40,578 bases of DNA from DASSWG01 sp041689995 (GCA_041689995.1 JBDNFD010000124.1:1-40578), one strand, 5' to 3'. Counted from the stretch's first letter, positions 1 to 8,637 are shown. Notes: generated by a model from the sequence alone, not told the origin. Numbers and translations are program-made.

Positions 1-189
1 CCTAAATCAATGCTAATTTTTTCTGTTTATTTTTTCTTGTTTAAATAACTTAAAATTATAATGAATAATTCATCCGATAGATTTCCCTTATACTTCAATA
101 AAAATTATCAAAGGTAATTATCTGTTTTATGCCATAGAAGTGCTTATTTTCGTATCGAATAAAAAAGTAACCTTTAAAACATAAATAAC

Positions 190-825
190 ATGACATTAGT
201 TGGAAGACGCTTTCCGGATTTGGAAGTAAATGCAATGAACGAAATGGGCGACACATTTAAATTGAACGTCCTTGATGAAGCAGTAAAGAATAAAAAGAAA
301 GTTGTTTTATTCTGGTACCCAAAAGATTTCACCTATGTATGCCCGACAGAATTGCATGCATTTCAAGAAGCTTTGCCAGAATTTGAAAAAAGGAACACCT
401 TGGTAATCGGTGCTTCTTGTGACAGCGCAGAAGTGCATTTTGCTTGGTTGAACACTGCAAAAGATGACGGGGGAATTGAAGGTGTAACTTATCCAATCCT
501 TTCCGATTCGAATAGGAATTTGAGCAATCGGTTGGGGATTTTGGATTCTACCGAACATTATGACGAGGAAACCGGCGATCTTACAGTGGAAGGCGATCAC
601 GTAACTTTCCGAGCCACGTATTTGATCGATGAAGAAGGAACTGTTTTTCACGAAGGAATTAATCACATGCCCTTGGGAAGGAACGTAAAAGAATTCTTGC
701 GAATGATTGATGCTTACGCACATATTCAAACTCATGGCGAAGTTTGTCCAGCCAACTGGGAAGAAGGAAAAGATGCCATGAAGGATAACCGCAAATCGAC
801 CTCTGAGTATTTGGCGTCACACTAA
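190..825 (+). CDS. Peroxiredoxin (2-Cys AhpC/TSA family)
   Basis: A 211-residue thiol peroxidase that reduces hydrogen peroxide and organic hydroperoxides in the cytoplasm. The peroxidatic cysteine C51 sits in the family motif PKDFTYVCPTE (P44, T48, C51), and the resolving cysteine C186 lies near the C-terminus in GEVCPANW, so this is a typical 2-Cys enzyme of full length. The N-terminus starts directly with the thioredoxin fold and has no signal peptide. About 70 nt downstream is a thioredoxin-like gene that may recycle it, followed by a DUF6952 gene, so the three probably act as one redox cluster. No clear TAnnTTTG box was found in the 189 nt upstream; a short palindrome ATGAATAATTCAT lies at 61-73. 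Family assignment is firm; the electron donor is inferred. Confidence 0.95.
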   Translation: MTLVGRRFPDLEVNAMNEMGDTFKLNVLDEAVKNKKKVVLFWYPKDFTYVCPTELHAFQEALPEFEKRNTLVIGASCDSAEVHFAWLNTAKDDGGIEGVTYPILSDSNRNLSNRLGILDSTEHYDEETGDLTVEGDHVTFRATYLIDEEGTVFHEGINHMPLGRNVKEFLRMIDAYAHIQTHGEVCPANWEEGKDAMKDNRKSTSEYLASH

Positions 826-897
826 CTCCTCTTTTATAGAAGAAATTAAATGGTCATGACCTACCCAAAAATTATTTAAACCTTAAAAACAATAGCT

Positions 898-1212
898 ATG
901 CTACACGAACTTGAAAGTGATAATTTAGGGGAAATCATTTCCCAGAATGAAACCGTGGTCGTTCAATATATGGCGGGGTGGTGCGGAAATTGTCGTTTGA
1001 TGAAACCGAAATTCAAGAAATTGGCTTCAGAAAACGAAACAGCGACCTTTGTCCTTGTCGATGCGGAAAAATTTCCCGAGTCGAGAAAGTTCGCGACAGT
1101 GGACAATCTGCCGACTTTTGCGACTTTCAAAAATGGAAGTTTTGTGAATCAGGTACAAACAAACAAATTGGAATCTCTAAAACAAGTGATCGATGAAATT
1201 ACCGGTAATTAG
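898..1212 (+). CDS. Thioredoxin family protein
   Basis: A 104-residue thioredoxin-fold protein with active site WCGNC (C29, C32) and the cis-proline at P72 (NLPTF). The CGNC dipeptide differs from the CGPC of classical thioredoxin, which usually shifts redox potential and partner choice. There is no signal peptide, so it is cytoplasmic. It follows the peroxiredoxin by about 70 nt and its last 20 nt overlap the start of the DUF6952 gene, suggesting co-transcription and coupled translation. It is a plausible reductant for the upstream peroxiredoxin; that partnership is inferred from position only. Confidence 0.9.
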   Translation: MLHELESDNLGEIISQNETVVVQYMAGWCGNCRLMKPKFKKLASENETATFVLVDAEKFPESRKFATVDNLPTFATFKNGSFVNQVQTNKLESLKQVIDEITGN

Positions 1213-1441
1213 ACATTTACAGAAGAACAACGAAATCGAGAAACTTCAAAACACCGTCGATGTGTTGGAATCTTTTACCGAGCATAGAACGGTAAGCGAT
1301 GAAGAAATGGACGTAATTGGCGAATTGATCACCAATCTTTGTGGCGCTATCGAAGTACATAAAATGATCGCGGAAGGTGTGCCAGAGCGAGATGCCGCAA
1401 ATAATTTTGTAAAAAAAGTGCTGGGTTCCATTGATAAATAA
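1193..1441 (+). CDS. DUF6952 family protein
   Basis: A small 82-residue acidic, mostly helical protein of unknown function. The opening MKLPVIRHL and the closing VLGSIDK match my recollection of the DUF6952 family, which in Flavobacteriaceae follows a thioredoxin gene. It overlaps the thioredoxin reading frame by 20 nt in a different frame; the start is fixed by the conserved N-terminus. A single cysteine (GELITNLCG) might interact with its redox neighbours, but there is no direct evidence. A clear terminator follows at about 1468-1495. Confidence 0.75.
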   Translation: MKLPVIRHLQKNNEIEKLQNTVDVLESFTEHRTVSDEEMDVIGELITNLCGAIEVHKMIAEGVPERDAANNFVKKVLGSIDK

Positions 1442-1467
1442 ATTTGGAATTCTAACATTTAAATAAT

Positions 1468-1495
1468 AAAAGCCCTCGAATAGGGGGCTTTTTTT
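1468..1495 (+). terminator. Rho-independent terminator of the redox cluster
   Basis: AAAAGCCCTC and AGGGGGCTTTT form a stem around a short loop, followed by a run of seven T. It lies 27 nt after the DUF6952 stop codon and closes the peroxiredoxin-thioredoxin-DUF6952 transcript. Confidence 0.8.
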
Positions 1496-1675
1496 GTGCC
1501 CATAAATTCAGTTTTCAATTGAAAGAAACTTTAAAAAGAAAGATTCCTTATTACGTTTTCCTTGAAAGGAATCGGGTTACAATTAAAAGAGTTTGCCTGC
1601 CGAACTGTCCGCAATTTTATTAGGAGATTCCATTCAAATTTGTTTTATTTGAAAAAATTAATCAACTTTTCATCT

Positions 1676-2671
1676 ATGAAATCTTATTCCATCCAAAAAA
1701 TATCTGAGCGATTAAACGGAGAACTTGTCGGAAACAGCGAACTTAAAATCTCTGGACCGGAAGAACTGGCCAAAGCAAAACAAGGTCAGATCAGCTTTAT
1801 TGGAAATCGGAAGTATGAAAAACTATGGTCGGAATCCAAGGCTTCGGCGGCAGTAGTAGAGGAAAAAAGTTCTCTGGACCCTAGCAAAAACCGCGCCTTT
1901 ATAAAAGTCAAAAATGTGGAGGTGGCCATGATCCAAGTTTTGGAACTATTTGCACCACCAATGCCCGAAATGAAATTCGAAATTCATCCAACAGCTATTG
2001 TCGATGAAAGCGCAGTTTTGGGCGAAGGTTGTAAAATTGGTGCCGGTAGTTTTCTTGGGAAAAATGTAAAACTTGGGAAAAATGTGATTGTTTATCCGAA
2101 TGTCACGATTCTCGATGAATGCAGCATTGGAGATGAAAGTGTTATCTGGTCCGGAAGCGTGATGCGAGAGAGATGCCATATTGGGAACAATTGCATTCTT
2201 CACCCAAATTCTACAATCGGGACAGACGGATTTGGTTTTACACCACATCCTGAAGGAATGGGCTTGCTGAAAATTCCGCAAATCGGAAATGTGGTTTTAG
2301 GAAATTATGTTGAAATCGGTTCAGGCTCATGCGTGGATCGTGGGAAATTTAGTTCCACTATTCTCGGCGACGGTTGCAAAATCGATAATTTGGTTCAAAT
2401 TGGGCACAATTGCGAACTGGGCATGTTTTGTATTATGGCAGGAAATAGCGGTTTGGCCGGATCGGTCACGCTTGGTAATGGCGTGGTCATTGGCGGAAGT
2501 GCTTCCATAAAAGACCATACGAAAATTGGCGACGGCGCTGTGATAGGTGCTGGATCTGGCGTCACAGGTGATGTTGCAGCAGGAATCACCATGCTTGGAT
2601 ATCCCGCGCTTCCCGCCAGGGAAACCTTGAAACAATGGGCAGCTCTGAAACGATTGGTCAAAAACAATTAG
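1676..2671 (+). CDS. lpxD: UDP-3-O-acylglucosamine N-acyltransferase (LpxD family)
   Basis: A 331-residue left-handed beta-helix acyltransferase. LpxD adds the second hydroxyacyl chain to UDP-3-O-acylglucosamine in lipid A synthesis. Residues 1-100 form the N-terminal uridine-binding-type domain (LpxD opening with the IxGPEELA pattern), and 103-310 hold hexapeptide repeats. The signature GTDGFGF is at 182-188 and the probable catalytic histidine is H244 in IDNLVQIGHNC, aligned with the E. coli active-site histidine. The ATG at 1676 is preferred because the protein then begins with the family N-terminus; an upstream in-frame extension to 1562 would add 38 unrelated residues. Bacteroidota often carry two LpxD-like proteins, so this may be the second, non-canonical copy rather than the one in the lpx operon; no other lpx gene is adjacent. 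Confidence 0.85.
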   Translation: MKSYSIQKISERLNGELVGNSELKISGPEELAKAKQGQISFIGNRKYEKLWSESKASAAVVEEKSSLDPSKNRAFIKVKNVEVAMIQVLELFAPPMPEMKFEIHPTAIVDESAVLGEGCKIGAGSFLGKNVKLGKNVIVYPNVTILDECSIGDESVIWSGSVMRERCHIGNNCILHPNSTIGTDGFGFTPHPEGMGLLKIPQIGNVVLGNYVEIGSGSCVDRGKFSSTILGDGCKIDNLVQIGHNCELGMFCIMAGNSGLAGSVTLGNGVVIGGSASIKDHTKIGDGAVIGAGSGVTGDVAAGITMLGYPALPARETLKQWAALKRLVKNN

Positions 2672-2825
2672 TGGATTTTTTATAATCTCTTCTTTTTTCT
2701 TTAAGCACTTCGTTTATAATTCTTTGTGAATCATTTTGGATTAAATAGATCATTATTAAATCAGTGTTGGAAGTTTGATTCAAAACTTCAAATCATAAAT
2801 ATTTGTTAAACTATACTATTAGGTA

Positions 2826-2857
2826 TTGCATAGTATCATCTTTTGTATATATATTTG
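2826..2857 (+). promoter_or_regulatory. Bacteroidota-type promoter for the DUF4870-PadR-PspC operon
   Basis: TTG at 2826-2828, a 21-nt spacer, then TATATTTG (TAnnTTTG) at 2850-2857. The first sensible ATG is 19 nt downstream at 2876. Because the -7 box lies after position 2843, the longer reading frame from 2843 cannot be the real start. Confidence 0.65.
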
Positions 2858-2875
2858 CCAAACAAAATAATAGGT

Positions 2876-3373
2876 ATGGAAACTGATCGATCAACGCACA
2901 TTAAAAACATTTCTACTTTGATACATGCAAGCACTTTTTCAAAGTATTTTTTTCCATTCGGAAATTTCATTTTTCCGTTGGCATTGTGGCTGAGCAATAA
3001 AAATAAAGCTTTTGTCAATGCACACGGAAGGCAGTGTTTGAACTTTCAAATCAGCACATTTTTATATGCGGCGGTTTTGGCCTTCATGGGATTTTTGGGA
3101 GTGGTTTTTTTCTTCGCTACCGCAAATCAAGATTTTTCTTTTGATCCGTTCACCATGAGATCCTTGCCAAATGCCATACCTTTTTTTATATTTATCGGAA
3201 TAATCGGAGTCTTGTTCTTCGGTCTTTTTGTCTTGGAAATCTGTTGTGTGATACAAGCTTCGGTAAAAGCAAGCGAAGGAAGACCTTATAAATATCCGAT
3301 TAGCATTCCTTTTATTCCGGCAAATTCCTCGGAGAAGGAATGGTTCACTACTTTAAAAACAGAAGCATTATGA
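2876..3373 (+). CDS. DUF4870 domain membrane protein
   Basis: A 165-residue inner-membrane protein with about three hydrophobic segments (roughly residues 23-41, 57-82 and 105-135). The motif with NKAFVNAHGRQCLNFQIS between the first two segments is typical of DUF4870. Molecular function is unknown. The ATG at 2876 is chosen because a promoter box ends at 2857. Its stop overlaps the start of the PadR gene as ATGA (3370-3373), so translation of the two is coupled. In Flavobacteriaceae this gene commonly sits with PadR and PspC genes, which suggests a membrane or envelope stress role; that role is inferred. Confidence 0.85.
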   Translation: METDRSTHIKNISTLIHASTFSKYFFPFGNFIFPLALWLSNKNKAFVNAHGRQCLNFQISTFLYAAVLAFMGFLGVVFFFATANQDFSFDPFTMRSLPNAIPFFIFIGIIGVLFFGLFVLEICCVIQASVKASEGRPYKYPISIPFIPANSSEKEWFTTLKTEAL

Positions 3374-3714
3374 AAATAGAAAATACCAAAGCGCAAATGC
3401 GTAAGGGCGTCTTGGAATATTGCATCCTTTCGGTGCTGAAAGACAACGATGCATATGTCGCCGAGATTTTAGGAACCCTGAAGGATGCCAAATTATTGGT
3501 CGTGGAAGGAACAATTTATCCCTTACTGACCCGTCTTAAAAATGCAGGTCTGCTAAATTATCGCTGGGAAGAATCTACCGGCGGGCCGCCGCGAAAATAT
3601 TATGGATTGACCGAAACGGGTAAAATATTTCTCATAGAACTCACCACTACTTGGGACGACCTTCAAAATGCGGTGGAAATCGTAACCAAAACCAAAAAAA
3701 CCAAGAAATCATGA
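3370..3714 (+). CDS. PadR family transcriptional regulator
   Basis: A 114-residue winged-helix regulator. Residues 10-85 match the PadR domain: a helix with RKGVLEYCILSVL, then EGTIYPLLTRLKNAGLL as recognition helix and the wing GGPPRKYYGLTETG. The first ATG of the conserved N-terminus is at 3370, overlapping the DUF4870 stop by four bases, and its own stop overlaps the PspC start at 3711 (ATGA again). PadR proteins usually repress nearby membrane or transport genes, so it most likely controls its own operon. The inducer is unknown. Confidence 0.92.
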   Translation: MKIENTKAQMRKGVLEYCILSVLKDNDAYVAEILGTLKDAKLLVVEGTIYPLLTRLKNAGLLNYRWEESTGGPPRKYYGLTETGKIFLIELTTTWDDLQNAVEIVTKTKKTKKS

Positions 3715-5429
3715 ACAAAACAGTAAACGTAAATTTAGCGGGGGTTTTCTTTCACATTGATGAAGATGCCTTTCTAAAACTTCATACCTACTTGGATTCC
3801 ATTCGGCAATCCATTAAGGATCCACAAGGCCGCGATGAAATTATTCGTGATATCGAAGCCCGGATCGCAGAACTGTTTCAGGAAAAAATGCAGCCTTCGC
3901 GCCAAGTGGTTAGTCTTCAACAGGTAGAAGAAGTTATTCTTGTGATGGGTCAGCCTGAAGATTATATGGTTGATGATGAACTTTTCGAAGACGAACCAAC
4001 ACCGGAAAGCACCAGAACTGACGCTCCGAAAAAACTGTTCCGAGACACTGACAATGCATATATTGCGGGGGTTTCTTCTGGTTTGGGTCATTATTTAGGA
4101 ATTGACCCAATTTGGTTGCGCCTACTTTGGATCATTCTTGTATTTGTTTCCGCTGGAACTATTATTCTTGCCTACGCCATTTTTTGGGTTTTTGTCCCCG
4201 AAGCCAAAACTACCGCCGATAAATTGTATATGCGGGGAGAACCGGTGAACATCAGCAACATCGAAAAAAAGGTGAAGGAAGGTTTCGATTCCATGGCCGA
4301 CCGGATGAAAGGGGTCGATTATGGAAAATATGGAAAACAAGCCCAAACTGGTGCCACGACATTATTTGATTCTTTGGGGAAAGTTATCCTTCTTTGTTTG
4401 AAAATTTTTGTAAAGTTCATTGGCATTGTCCTTATCCTTATGGCTGGAAGCACCTTGATTTTCTTTTTCTTTGCGCTATTCGGGATCGGTCTTTTTGGGG
4501 TCATTGACGCACCTTGGATCGATTATGTGAACATCGCCAATATTGGAGCACCTCTTTGGCTCATCAGTTTGACCATCTTTTTTGCAGTGGCAATTCCCTT
4601 CGTGTTCTTGTTTATTTTAGGATTGAAAATATTGGTTCACAATTTAAAATCCATCGGGACTCCAGCGAAATTGGTTTTGTTGGGCTTGTGGCTTATTTCA
4701 ATTTTTGCACTTGGTTTCTTGGGAATAAAGCAAGCTATGGACCACGCTTTTGACGGGGAAGTTATTGCCACAGAAACTATTCCGATATACAAAAACGACA
4801 CCTTGTTTGTGAAAATGCGGGGAAATAAAATGTATGGCGAATCCCTTCGTCGCGAGAATGATTTCAAGATAAAAGAGGATGAAGCAGGAAATCGGATATT
4901 ATTTTCATGCGATGTAGAACTGACCATTCGTTCCACAAATGACTCTGTGGCAAGTTATGAAATCTCCAAATCTGCGGTGGGTTCAAATTACCGAGAAGCT
5001 ACAAATAATGCCAACAACATTTATTATACCTATGATTTTAAAAACAACCAATTAAATTTAGATGGATTTTTTACCGCACCGCCGGAAGATAATTTCCGGG
5101 AGCAGGAAGTAGAAGTAACTCTTTATTTGCCCGTCGGAAGTGTTTTGTTCGCAGGTGAAAAAACACATCATTTTCATAGTTACAACGGAATTCTTGCCAG
5201 AAGTAAAGAAGGACGCTTCTTGAGAATTCAAGAGAATTCCGCTGAATGTTTGAATTGTCCGGCCGAAACAAATATGGAAACTTCCGATGATGAAGGTGGT
5301 TTTAGGGCAAAAGCTAGCAATAACGACGAAACCATCAGTGTGAAAATTGATGAAACAGGAATTTCCATAAATCATGAAACAACCAAAAGTGCGGATCATG
5401 ATAGTGTTTCCGCTGAAACAAAAGAATAA
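3711..5429 (+). CDS. PspC domain membrane protein
   Basis: A 572-residue protein. Residues 1-95 are a soluble helical region (HIDEDAFLKL, then IIRDIEARIAELF) seen in flavobacterial PspC proteins. The PspC domain is at about 107-165 (LFRDTDNAYIAGVSSGLG, then a hydrophobic helix). Three or four further membrane segments follow at about 215-262, 275-305 and 315-335, and residues 345-572 form a beta-rich C-terminal domain, probably outside the inner membrane. PspC is the membrane sensor of phage-shock systems. The start ATG at 3711 overlaps the PadR stop. Placed between a PadR regulator and a GIN-domain lipoprotein, it probably belongs to an envelope-stress operon; no PspA is visible in the window. 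Confidence 0.88.
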   Translation: MNKTVNVNLAGVFFHIDEDAFLKLHTYLDSIRQSIKDPQGRDEIIRDIEARIAELFQEKMQPSRQVVSLQQVEEVILVMGQPEDYMVDDELFEDEPTPESTRTDAPKKLFRDTDNAYIAGVSSGLGHYLGIDPIWLRLLWIILVFVSAGTIILAYAIFWVFVPEAKTTADKLYMRGEPVNISNIEKKVKEGFDSMADRMKGVDYGKYGKQAQTGATTLFDSLGKVILLCLKIFVKFIGIVLILMAGSTLIFFFFALFGIGLFGVIDAPWIDYVNIANIGAPLWLISLTIFFAVAIPFVFLFILGLKILVHNLKSIGTPAKLVLLGLWLISIFALGFLGIKQAMDHAFDGEVIATETIPIYKNDTLFVKMRGNKMYGESLRRENDFKIKEDEAGNRILFSCDVELTIRSTNDSVASYEISKSAVGSNYREATNNANNIYYTYDFKNNQLNLDGFFTAPPEDNFREQEVEVTLYLPVGSVLFAGEKTHHFHSYNGILARSKEGRFLRIQENSAECLNCPAETNMETSDDEGGFRAKASNNDETISVKIDETGISINHETTKSADHDSVSAETKE

Positions 5430-5446
5430 CCAAAAAACTAAACCTT

Positions 5447-6175
5447 ATGACAACCTTACTTAAAATTATCGTCACCAGCATCTTGAGCCTGCTCCTATTT
5501 TCTTGCAATTCGAATTTCTCTTTCACCAATGAATTGAACGGAAAAGGAGCGGTAACCACCAAAGAACATGCCTTGCAACCATTCAATCAAGTAAATGTTT
5601 CCAACAGTTGGGATGTGGAATTGATAAAAGGGGAAGAACCAAAAATGATTGTCGAAGCCAACGAAAATTTACATGAAAATATGGAGTTTTCAGTGAAAAA
5701 TGACGTGTTGGATATTTCTTCCAAAAGAAATATTGGAAATGCGGAGGCAAAAAACATCAAAGTCTACTATGTGGGAAATTTGCTGAAAATTGGAGCTCAC
5801 AGTGGTTCTGATGTTACTTCCAACGAAATTTTTAAACAAAACAAAATGGATATTGATGCATCCAGCGGTGCGGAGATTTCTTTGATCATCGATGTGCAAA
5901 CCACGTTGGCAGAAGCCTCTAGCGGTGCGGAAATTGAGTTATCCGGAACCTCCGAAAATTTCGAAGTGCGTGGAAGCAGCGGTGCGGAAATAGATGCGGA
6001 AAATTTAAAAACTTTGTCGGCAAAGGCTGATGCGTCTTCTGGAGCTGAAATTGACTTGAACGTAACGGAAGATATTACGGCGGAAGCCTCGAGTGGTGGT
6101 GATATAGAGTATTCTGGAAATCCCAAAACCACAAATATCAAAAATAGTATTTCGGGGGATATACGAAGGAAATAA
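5447..6175 (+). CDS. GIN domain (DUF2807) lipoprotein
   Basis: A 242-residue predicted lipoprotein. Residues 1-20 form a signal peptide ending in the lipobox LLFSC (C20). The rest matches the GIN/DUF2807 beta-helix family, with regularly spaced SSGAEI or similar turns (DASSGAEI, EASSGAEI, RGSSGAEI, DASSGAEI, EASSGGDI) between about 140 and 225 that should stack as parallel-beta rungs. It follows the PspC gene by 17 nt, so it is the last gene of the same operon. These proteins are thought to sit in the periplasm or on the outer membrane; their function is unknown. Confidence 0.85.
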   Translation: MTTLLKIIVTSILSLLLFSCNSNFSFTNELNGKGAVTTKEHALQPFNQVNVSNSWDVELIKGEEPKMIVEANENLHENMEFSVKNDVLDISSKRNIGNAEAKNIKVYYVGNLLKIGAHSGSDVTSNEIFKQNKMDIDASSGAEISLIIDVQTTLAEASSGAEIELSGTSENFEVRGSSGAEIDAENLKTLSAKADASSGAEIDLNVTEDITAEASSGGDIEYSGNPKTTNIKNSISGDIRRK

Positions 6176-6210
6176 TTCTTAACAAAAAGTGAAAGTTTAG
6201 AAATAATCCT

Positions 6211-6238
6211 TTGATTTGATTGGAAAGATGTATTTTTG
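6211..6238 (+). promoter_or_regulatory. Promoter for the small lipoprotein gene
   Basis: TTG at 6211-6213, a 17-nt spacer and TATTTTTG at 6231-6238 match the Bacteroidota promoter pattern. It gives the small lipoprotein at 6271 its own transcript, separate from the PspC-GIN operon. Confidence 0.55.
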
Positions 6239-6270
6239 ATTGAAATTATAACCCTATTAAATCAATCATT

Positions 6271-6510
6271 ATGAAAAATTATTTCAAAATTTCCCTTATG
6301 TTCCTTTGCATGACTTTTGCTTTGGTTTCTTGCAGAGATGAGGAAAAAAAACAAACTCCAGTTGAAAATGCCATGGATAACATGGACAGCGATGCGGACG
6401 TTAAAGTGAAAGACAACAAAATAAAAATTAAAGATGAAGACAGCAAGCTGAAAATCAAAACAGATGATGACGGCAATGTCGAAAAAATCAAAACTAAGGA
6501 AACCAATTAA
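6271..6510 (+). CDS. Small highly charged lipoprotein
   Basis: A 79-residue predicted lipoprotein of no recognised family. Residues 1-21 are a signal peptide with lipobox LVSC (C21). The mature part is very rich in Lys, Asp and Glu, with alternating VKVKDNKIKIKDED-like strands that could form beta hairpins or stay disordered. It has its own promoter upstream and two hairpins downstream, so it is a single-gene unit. No function can be inferred. Confidence 0.65.
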   Translation: MKNYFKISLMFLCMTFALVSCRDEEKKQTPVENAMDNMDSDADVKVKDNKIKIKDEDSKLKIKTDDDGNVEKIKTKETN

Positions 6511-6525
6511 AACTGGATTTTCAAG

Positions 6526-6558
6526 CCCTTTCAAAATGAAAATTTGAAAGGGTTTTTT
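6526..6558 (+). terminator. Rho-independent terminator
   Basis: CCCTTTCAAA and TTTGAAAGGG form a 10-bp stem with a short loop, followed by six T. It lies 16 nt after the small lipoprotein stop. Confidence 0.85.
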
Positions 6559-6588
6559 ATTTGCTTTGAAGTTTAATAATATTTTCCA

Positions 6589-6628
6589 CCCTTTCAGGGT
6601 TTCAAACCCTGAAAGGGTTCTTTTTTTT
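6589..6628 (+). terminator. Long perfect hairpin with T-run
   Basis: CCCTTTCAGGGTTT (6589-6602) is followed after one base by its exact reverse complement (6604-6617) and then TTC and eight T. It is a second terminator in tandem with the one at 6526 and lies between the convergent lipoprotein and prmC genes. The perfect 14-nt arms also resemble a dispersed intergenic palindrome. Confidence 0.7.
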
Positions 6629-6658
6629 AGGATGAATTCGAACGGTCTTGAACGGGTT

Positions 6659-7501
6659 TCATTTCCAAGCTTTCAACATTCGGTCTTTTCCAAACATATC
6701 TTGCCACAGTTCGGTTTTAAAGCCTTCTTGCTGAAAAAGTTCTGCTGTTTCCCTTCCCAAATACTGATTGATTTCCATAAAAATATGTCCTTTTTCCCGA
6801 AGGTTGTTTTTGGAGAATTCCAGTATTTTCCGATAAAAAATCAAAGGATCCTCATTTGTTACATATAAGGCGGTTTTCGGCTCGTGATTCAAAACGTTCT
6901 GCTTCATTTCGGCCTTTTCTGCTTCCCGCACATAAGGCGGATTCGAAACAATTATATCAATCTTTTCAGATAATTTTTCAATCTTAAAAATATCTTCCTG
7001 AAGGAATTTCACTTTCACTCCATTTGCAACAGAATTTTCCGATGCAATTTTCAAAGCGCTTTCGGATATATCCAGCGCAAAAATTTGAGAATTGGGCAGA
7101 TTTTTTGCTAAAGAAATTGCGATACAGCCACTTCCCGTGCCTATATCCAAAATTTGGAGTTCTGAAAGTTCATACGTTTCTTTTAAAATCCAATCTACCA
7201 ATTCTTCGGTTTCCGGGCGAGGAATCAAAACCGCGGGATCAACGTGAAAAGTCATTCCATAAAAATCACATTCACCAATAATATATTGAATGGGTTCGTG
7301 ATTTTCCAAACGCACTAATGCGGTATCAAATTTTTCTTTTTGAAGTGGATTTATTTTCAGTGCGGGATCCAAGGCTATTTGCAATCGATTTAGTTTTAAG
7401 TATGCTTCGGCCAGCCAGTGAAAAAAAGTTTCCATTTCCGAACGCGGATATTCTTTTTCGAGTTTGTTTAAAAACTGTTTTTTATAGTCGAGCAAATTCA
7501 T
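6659..7501 (-). CDS. prmC: Peptide chain release factor N5-glutamine methyltransferase
   Basis: A 280-residue SAM-dependent methyltransferase that methylates the GGQ glutamine of release factors RF1/RF2. The N-terminal helical domain (1-95) is followed by the Rossmann methyltransferase with the SAM loop LDIGTGSGCIAISLA and the catalytic motif IIVSNPPYVREAE. The segment PVLIPRPETEELV before the SAM loop is diagnostic for PrmC/HemK. Length is normal. It is divergent from ribD with about 90 nt between them. Confidence 0.95.
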   Translation of the reverse strand: MNLLDYKKQFLNKLEKEYPRSEMETFFHWLAEAYLKLNRLQIALDPALKINPLQKEKFDTALVRLENHEPIQYIIGECDFYGMTFHVDPAVLIPRPETEELVDWILKETYELSELQILDIGTGSGCIAISLAKNLPNSQIFALDISESALKIASENSVANGVKVKFLQEDIFKIEKLSEKIDIIVSNPPYVREAEKAEMKQNVLNHEPKTALYVTNEDPLIFYRKILEFSKNNLREKGHIFMEINQYLGRETAELFQQEGFKTELWQDMFGKDRMLKAWK

Positions 7502-7590
7502 TTAATGCTTATTTTGATTTTTTGCATTTATAAAATTGAGACATCATTCAAAGTCCCGTGAAACCCTTCTTTTTTTCCTATTTTTGAAGC

Positions 7591-8637
7591 GTGAAGATAC
7601 ACGAAAAATACATGAGCCGCTGCTTGCAACTGGCCAAAAATGGATTGGGCACCACTTATCCGAATCCGATGGTTGGTTGCGTGATTGTTTTGAATGGAAA
7701 AATTATTGGTGAAGGCTGGCACCGCAAAGCGGGTGAAGCGCATGCGGAAGTGAACGCCATTAATTCGGTGAAAGACAAATCCATGCTGAAAAAAGCCACG
7801 CTGTACGTAAGTTTGGAACCTTGCAGTCATTATGGAAAAACTCCGCCCTGTAGTGAATTGATTGTTTCGAAAGACATAAAAAAAGTGGTGATCGGAACTG
7901 TGGATCCTTTTGCACAGGTTTGTGGCAAAGGAATTCAACAACTTATAGCTGCCGGAACCGATGTGCTAGTCGGTATTCTGGAAGAAGAATGTCGCTATTT
8001 GAATCGTCGATTTTTTACTTTTCACCAAAAGAAACGGCCTTTCATTATTTTAAAATGGGCACAAACTCATGACGGATTTATTGCGCCAAAAGTTCAAATT
8101 GATCGAAATCCGGTTTGGATAACGGGCAAATATTCCAAACAATTGGTCCATAAATGGCGGGCTGAAGAAACCGCAATTTTGGTCGGCACACGGACGGCGC
8201 TTTTAGATAATCCACGTTTGGATGTTAGACTTTGGGATGGTTCTCCGGAAAGGAATCCGGTGCGGATCGTGCTGGATAAAGATCTGAAAATTCCGAAGGA
8301 TTCACATTTATTGGACGGCCGCACGAAAACAGTTGTTCTTTGTGAAAATATAGCAGAAAATCGCGGAAATTTGATGTACAAAAGAATGGATTTTGAAGAA
8401 AATGTACCGAAACAAATTTGTAAAATTCTCTATGAAAATGATTTACAATCCGTCATTATAGAAGGAGGTGCGTTGACATTGCAAGCTTTCATTGACGCCG
8501 ATCTTTGGGACGAAGCGCGGGTTTTTCGTGGGGAAAAGATTTTTCGGGAAGGTATTCCCGCACCAAATTTTTCGGGAAAACCCTGCTTCAAAAAACAGAT
8601 TGGGAACGACCAACTAAAAATTTATCGAAATGATTAA
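7591..8637 (+). CDS. ribD: Bifunctional riboflavin biosynthesis deaminase/reductase RibD
   Basis: A 348-residue enzyme for two steps of riboflavin synthesis, deamination and reduction of the GTP-derived pyrimidine. Zinc ligands are visible in HAEVNAI (H51, catalytic E53) and PCSHYGKTPPC (C78, C87) of the N-terminal deaminase domain. The C-terminal reductase domain runs from about 150, with RAEETAILVGTRTALLDNP and IIEGGALTLQAF. The chosen GTG at 7591 restores the expected N-terminus (xIHEKYMSRCLQLA); an ATG at 7612 is the alternative. A TAnnTTTG box lies only 4 nt before the GTG (7579-7586), so either the transcript is leaderless or the ATG is used. It overlaps the next gene by 8 nt. Confidence 0.93.
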   Translation: MKIHEKYMSRCLQLAKNGLGTTYPNPMVGCVIVLNGKIIGEGWHRKAGEAHAEVNAINSVKDKSMLKKATLYVSLEPCSHYGKTPPCSELIVSKDIKKVVIGTVDPFAQVCGKGIQQLIAAGTDVLVGILEEECRYLNRRFFTFHQKKRPFIILKWAQTHDGFIAPKVQIDRNPVWITGKYSKQLVHKWRAEETAILVGTRTALLDNPRLDVRLWDGSPERNPVRIVLDKDLKIPKDSHLLDGRTKTVVLCENIAENRGNLMYKRMDFEENVPKQICKILYENDLQSVIIEGGALTLQAFIDADLWDEARVFRGEKIFREGIPAPNFSGKPCFKKQIGNDQLKIYRND

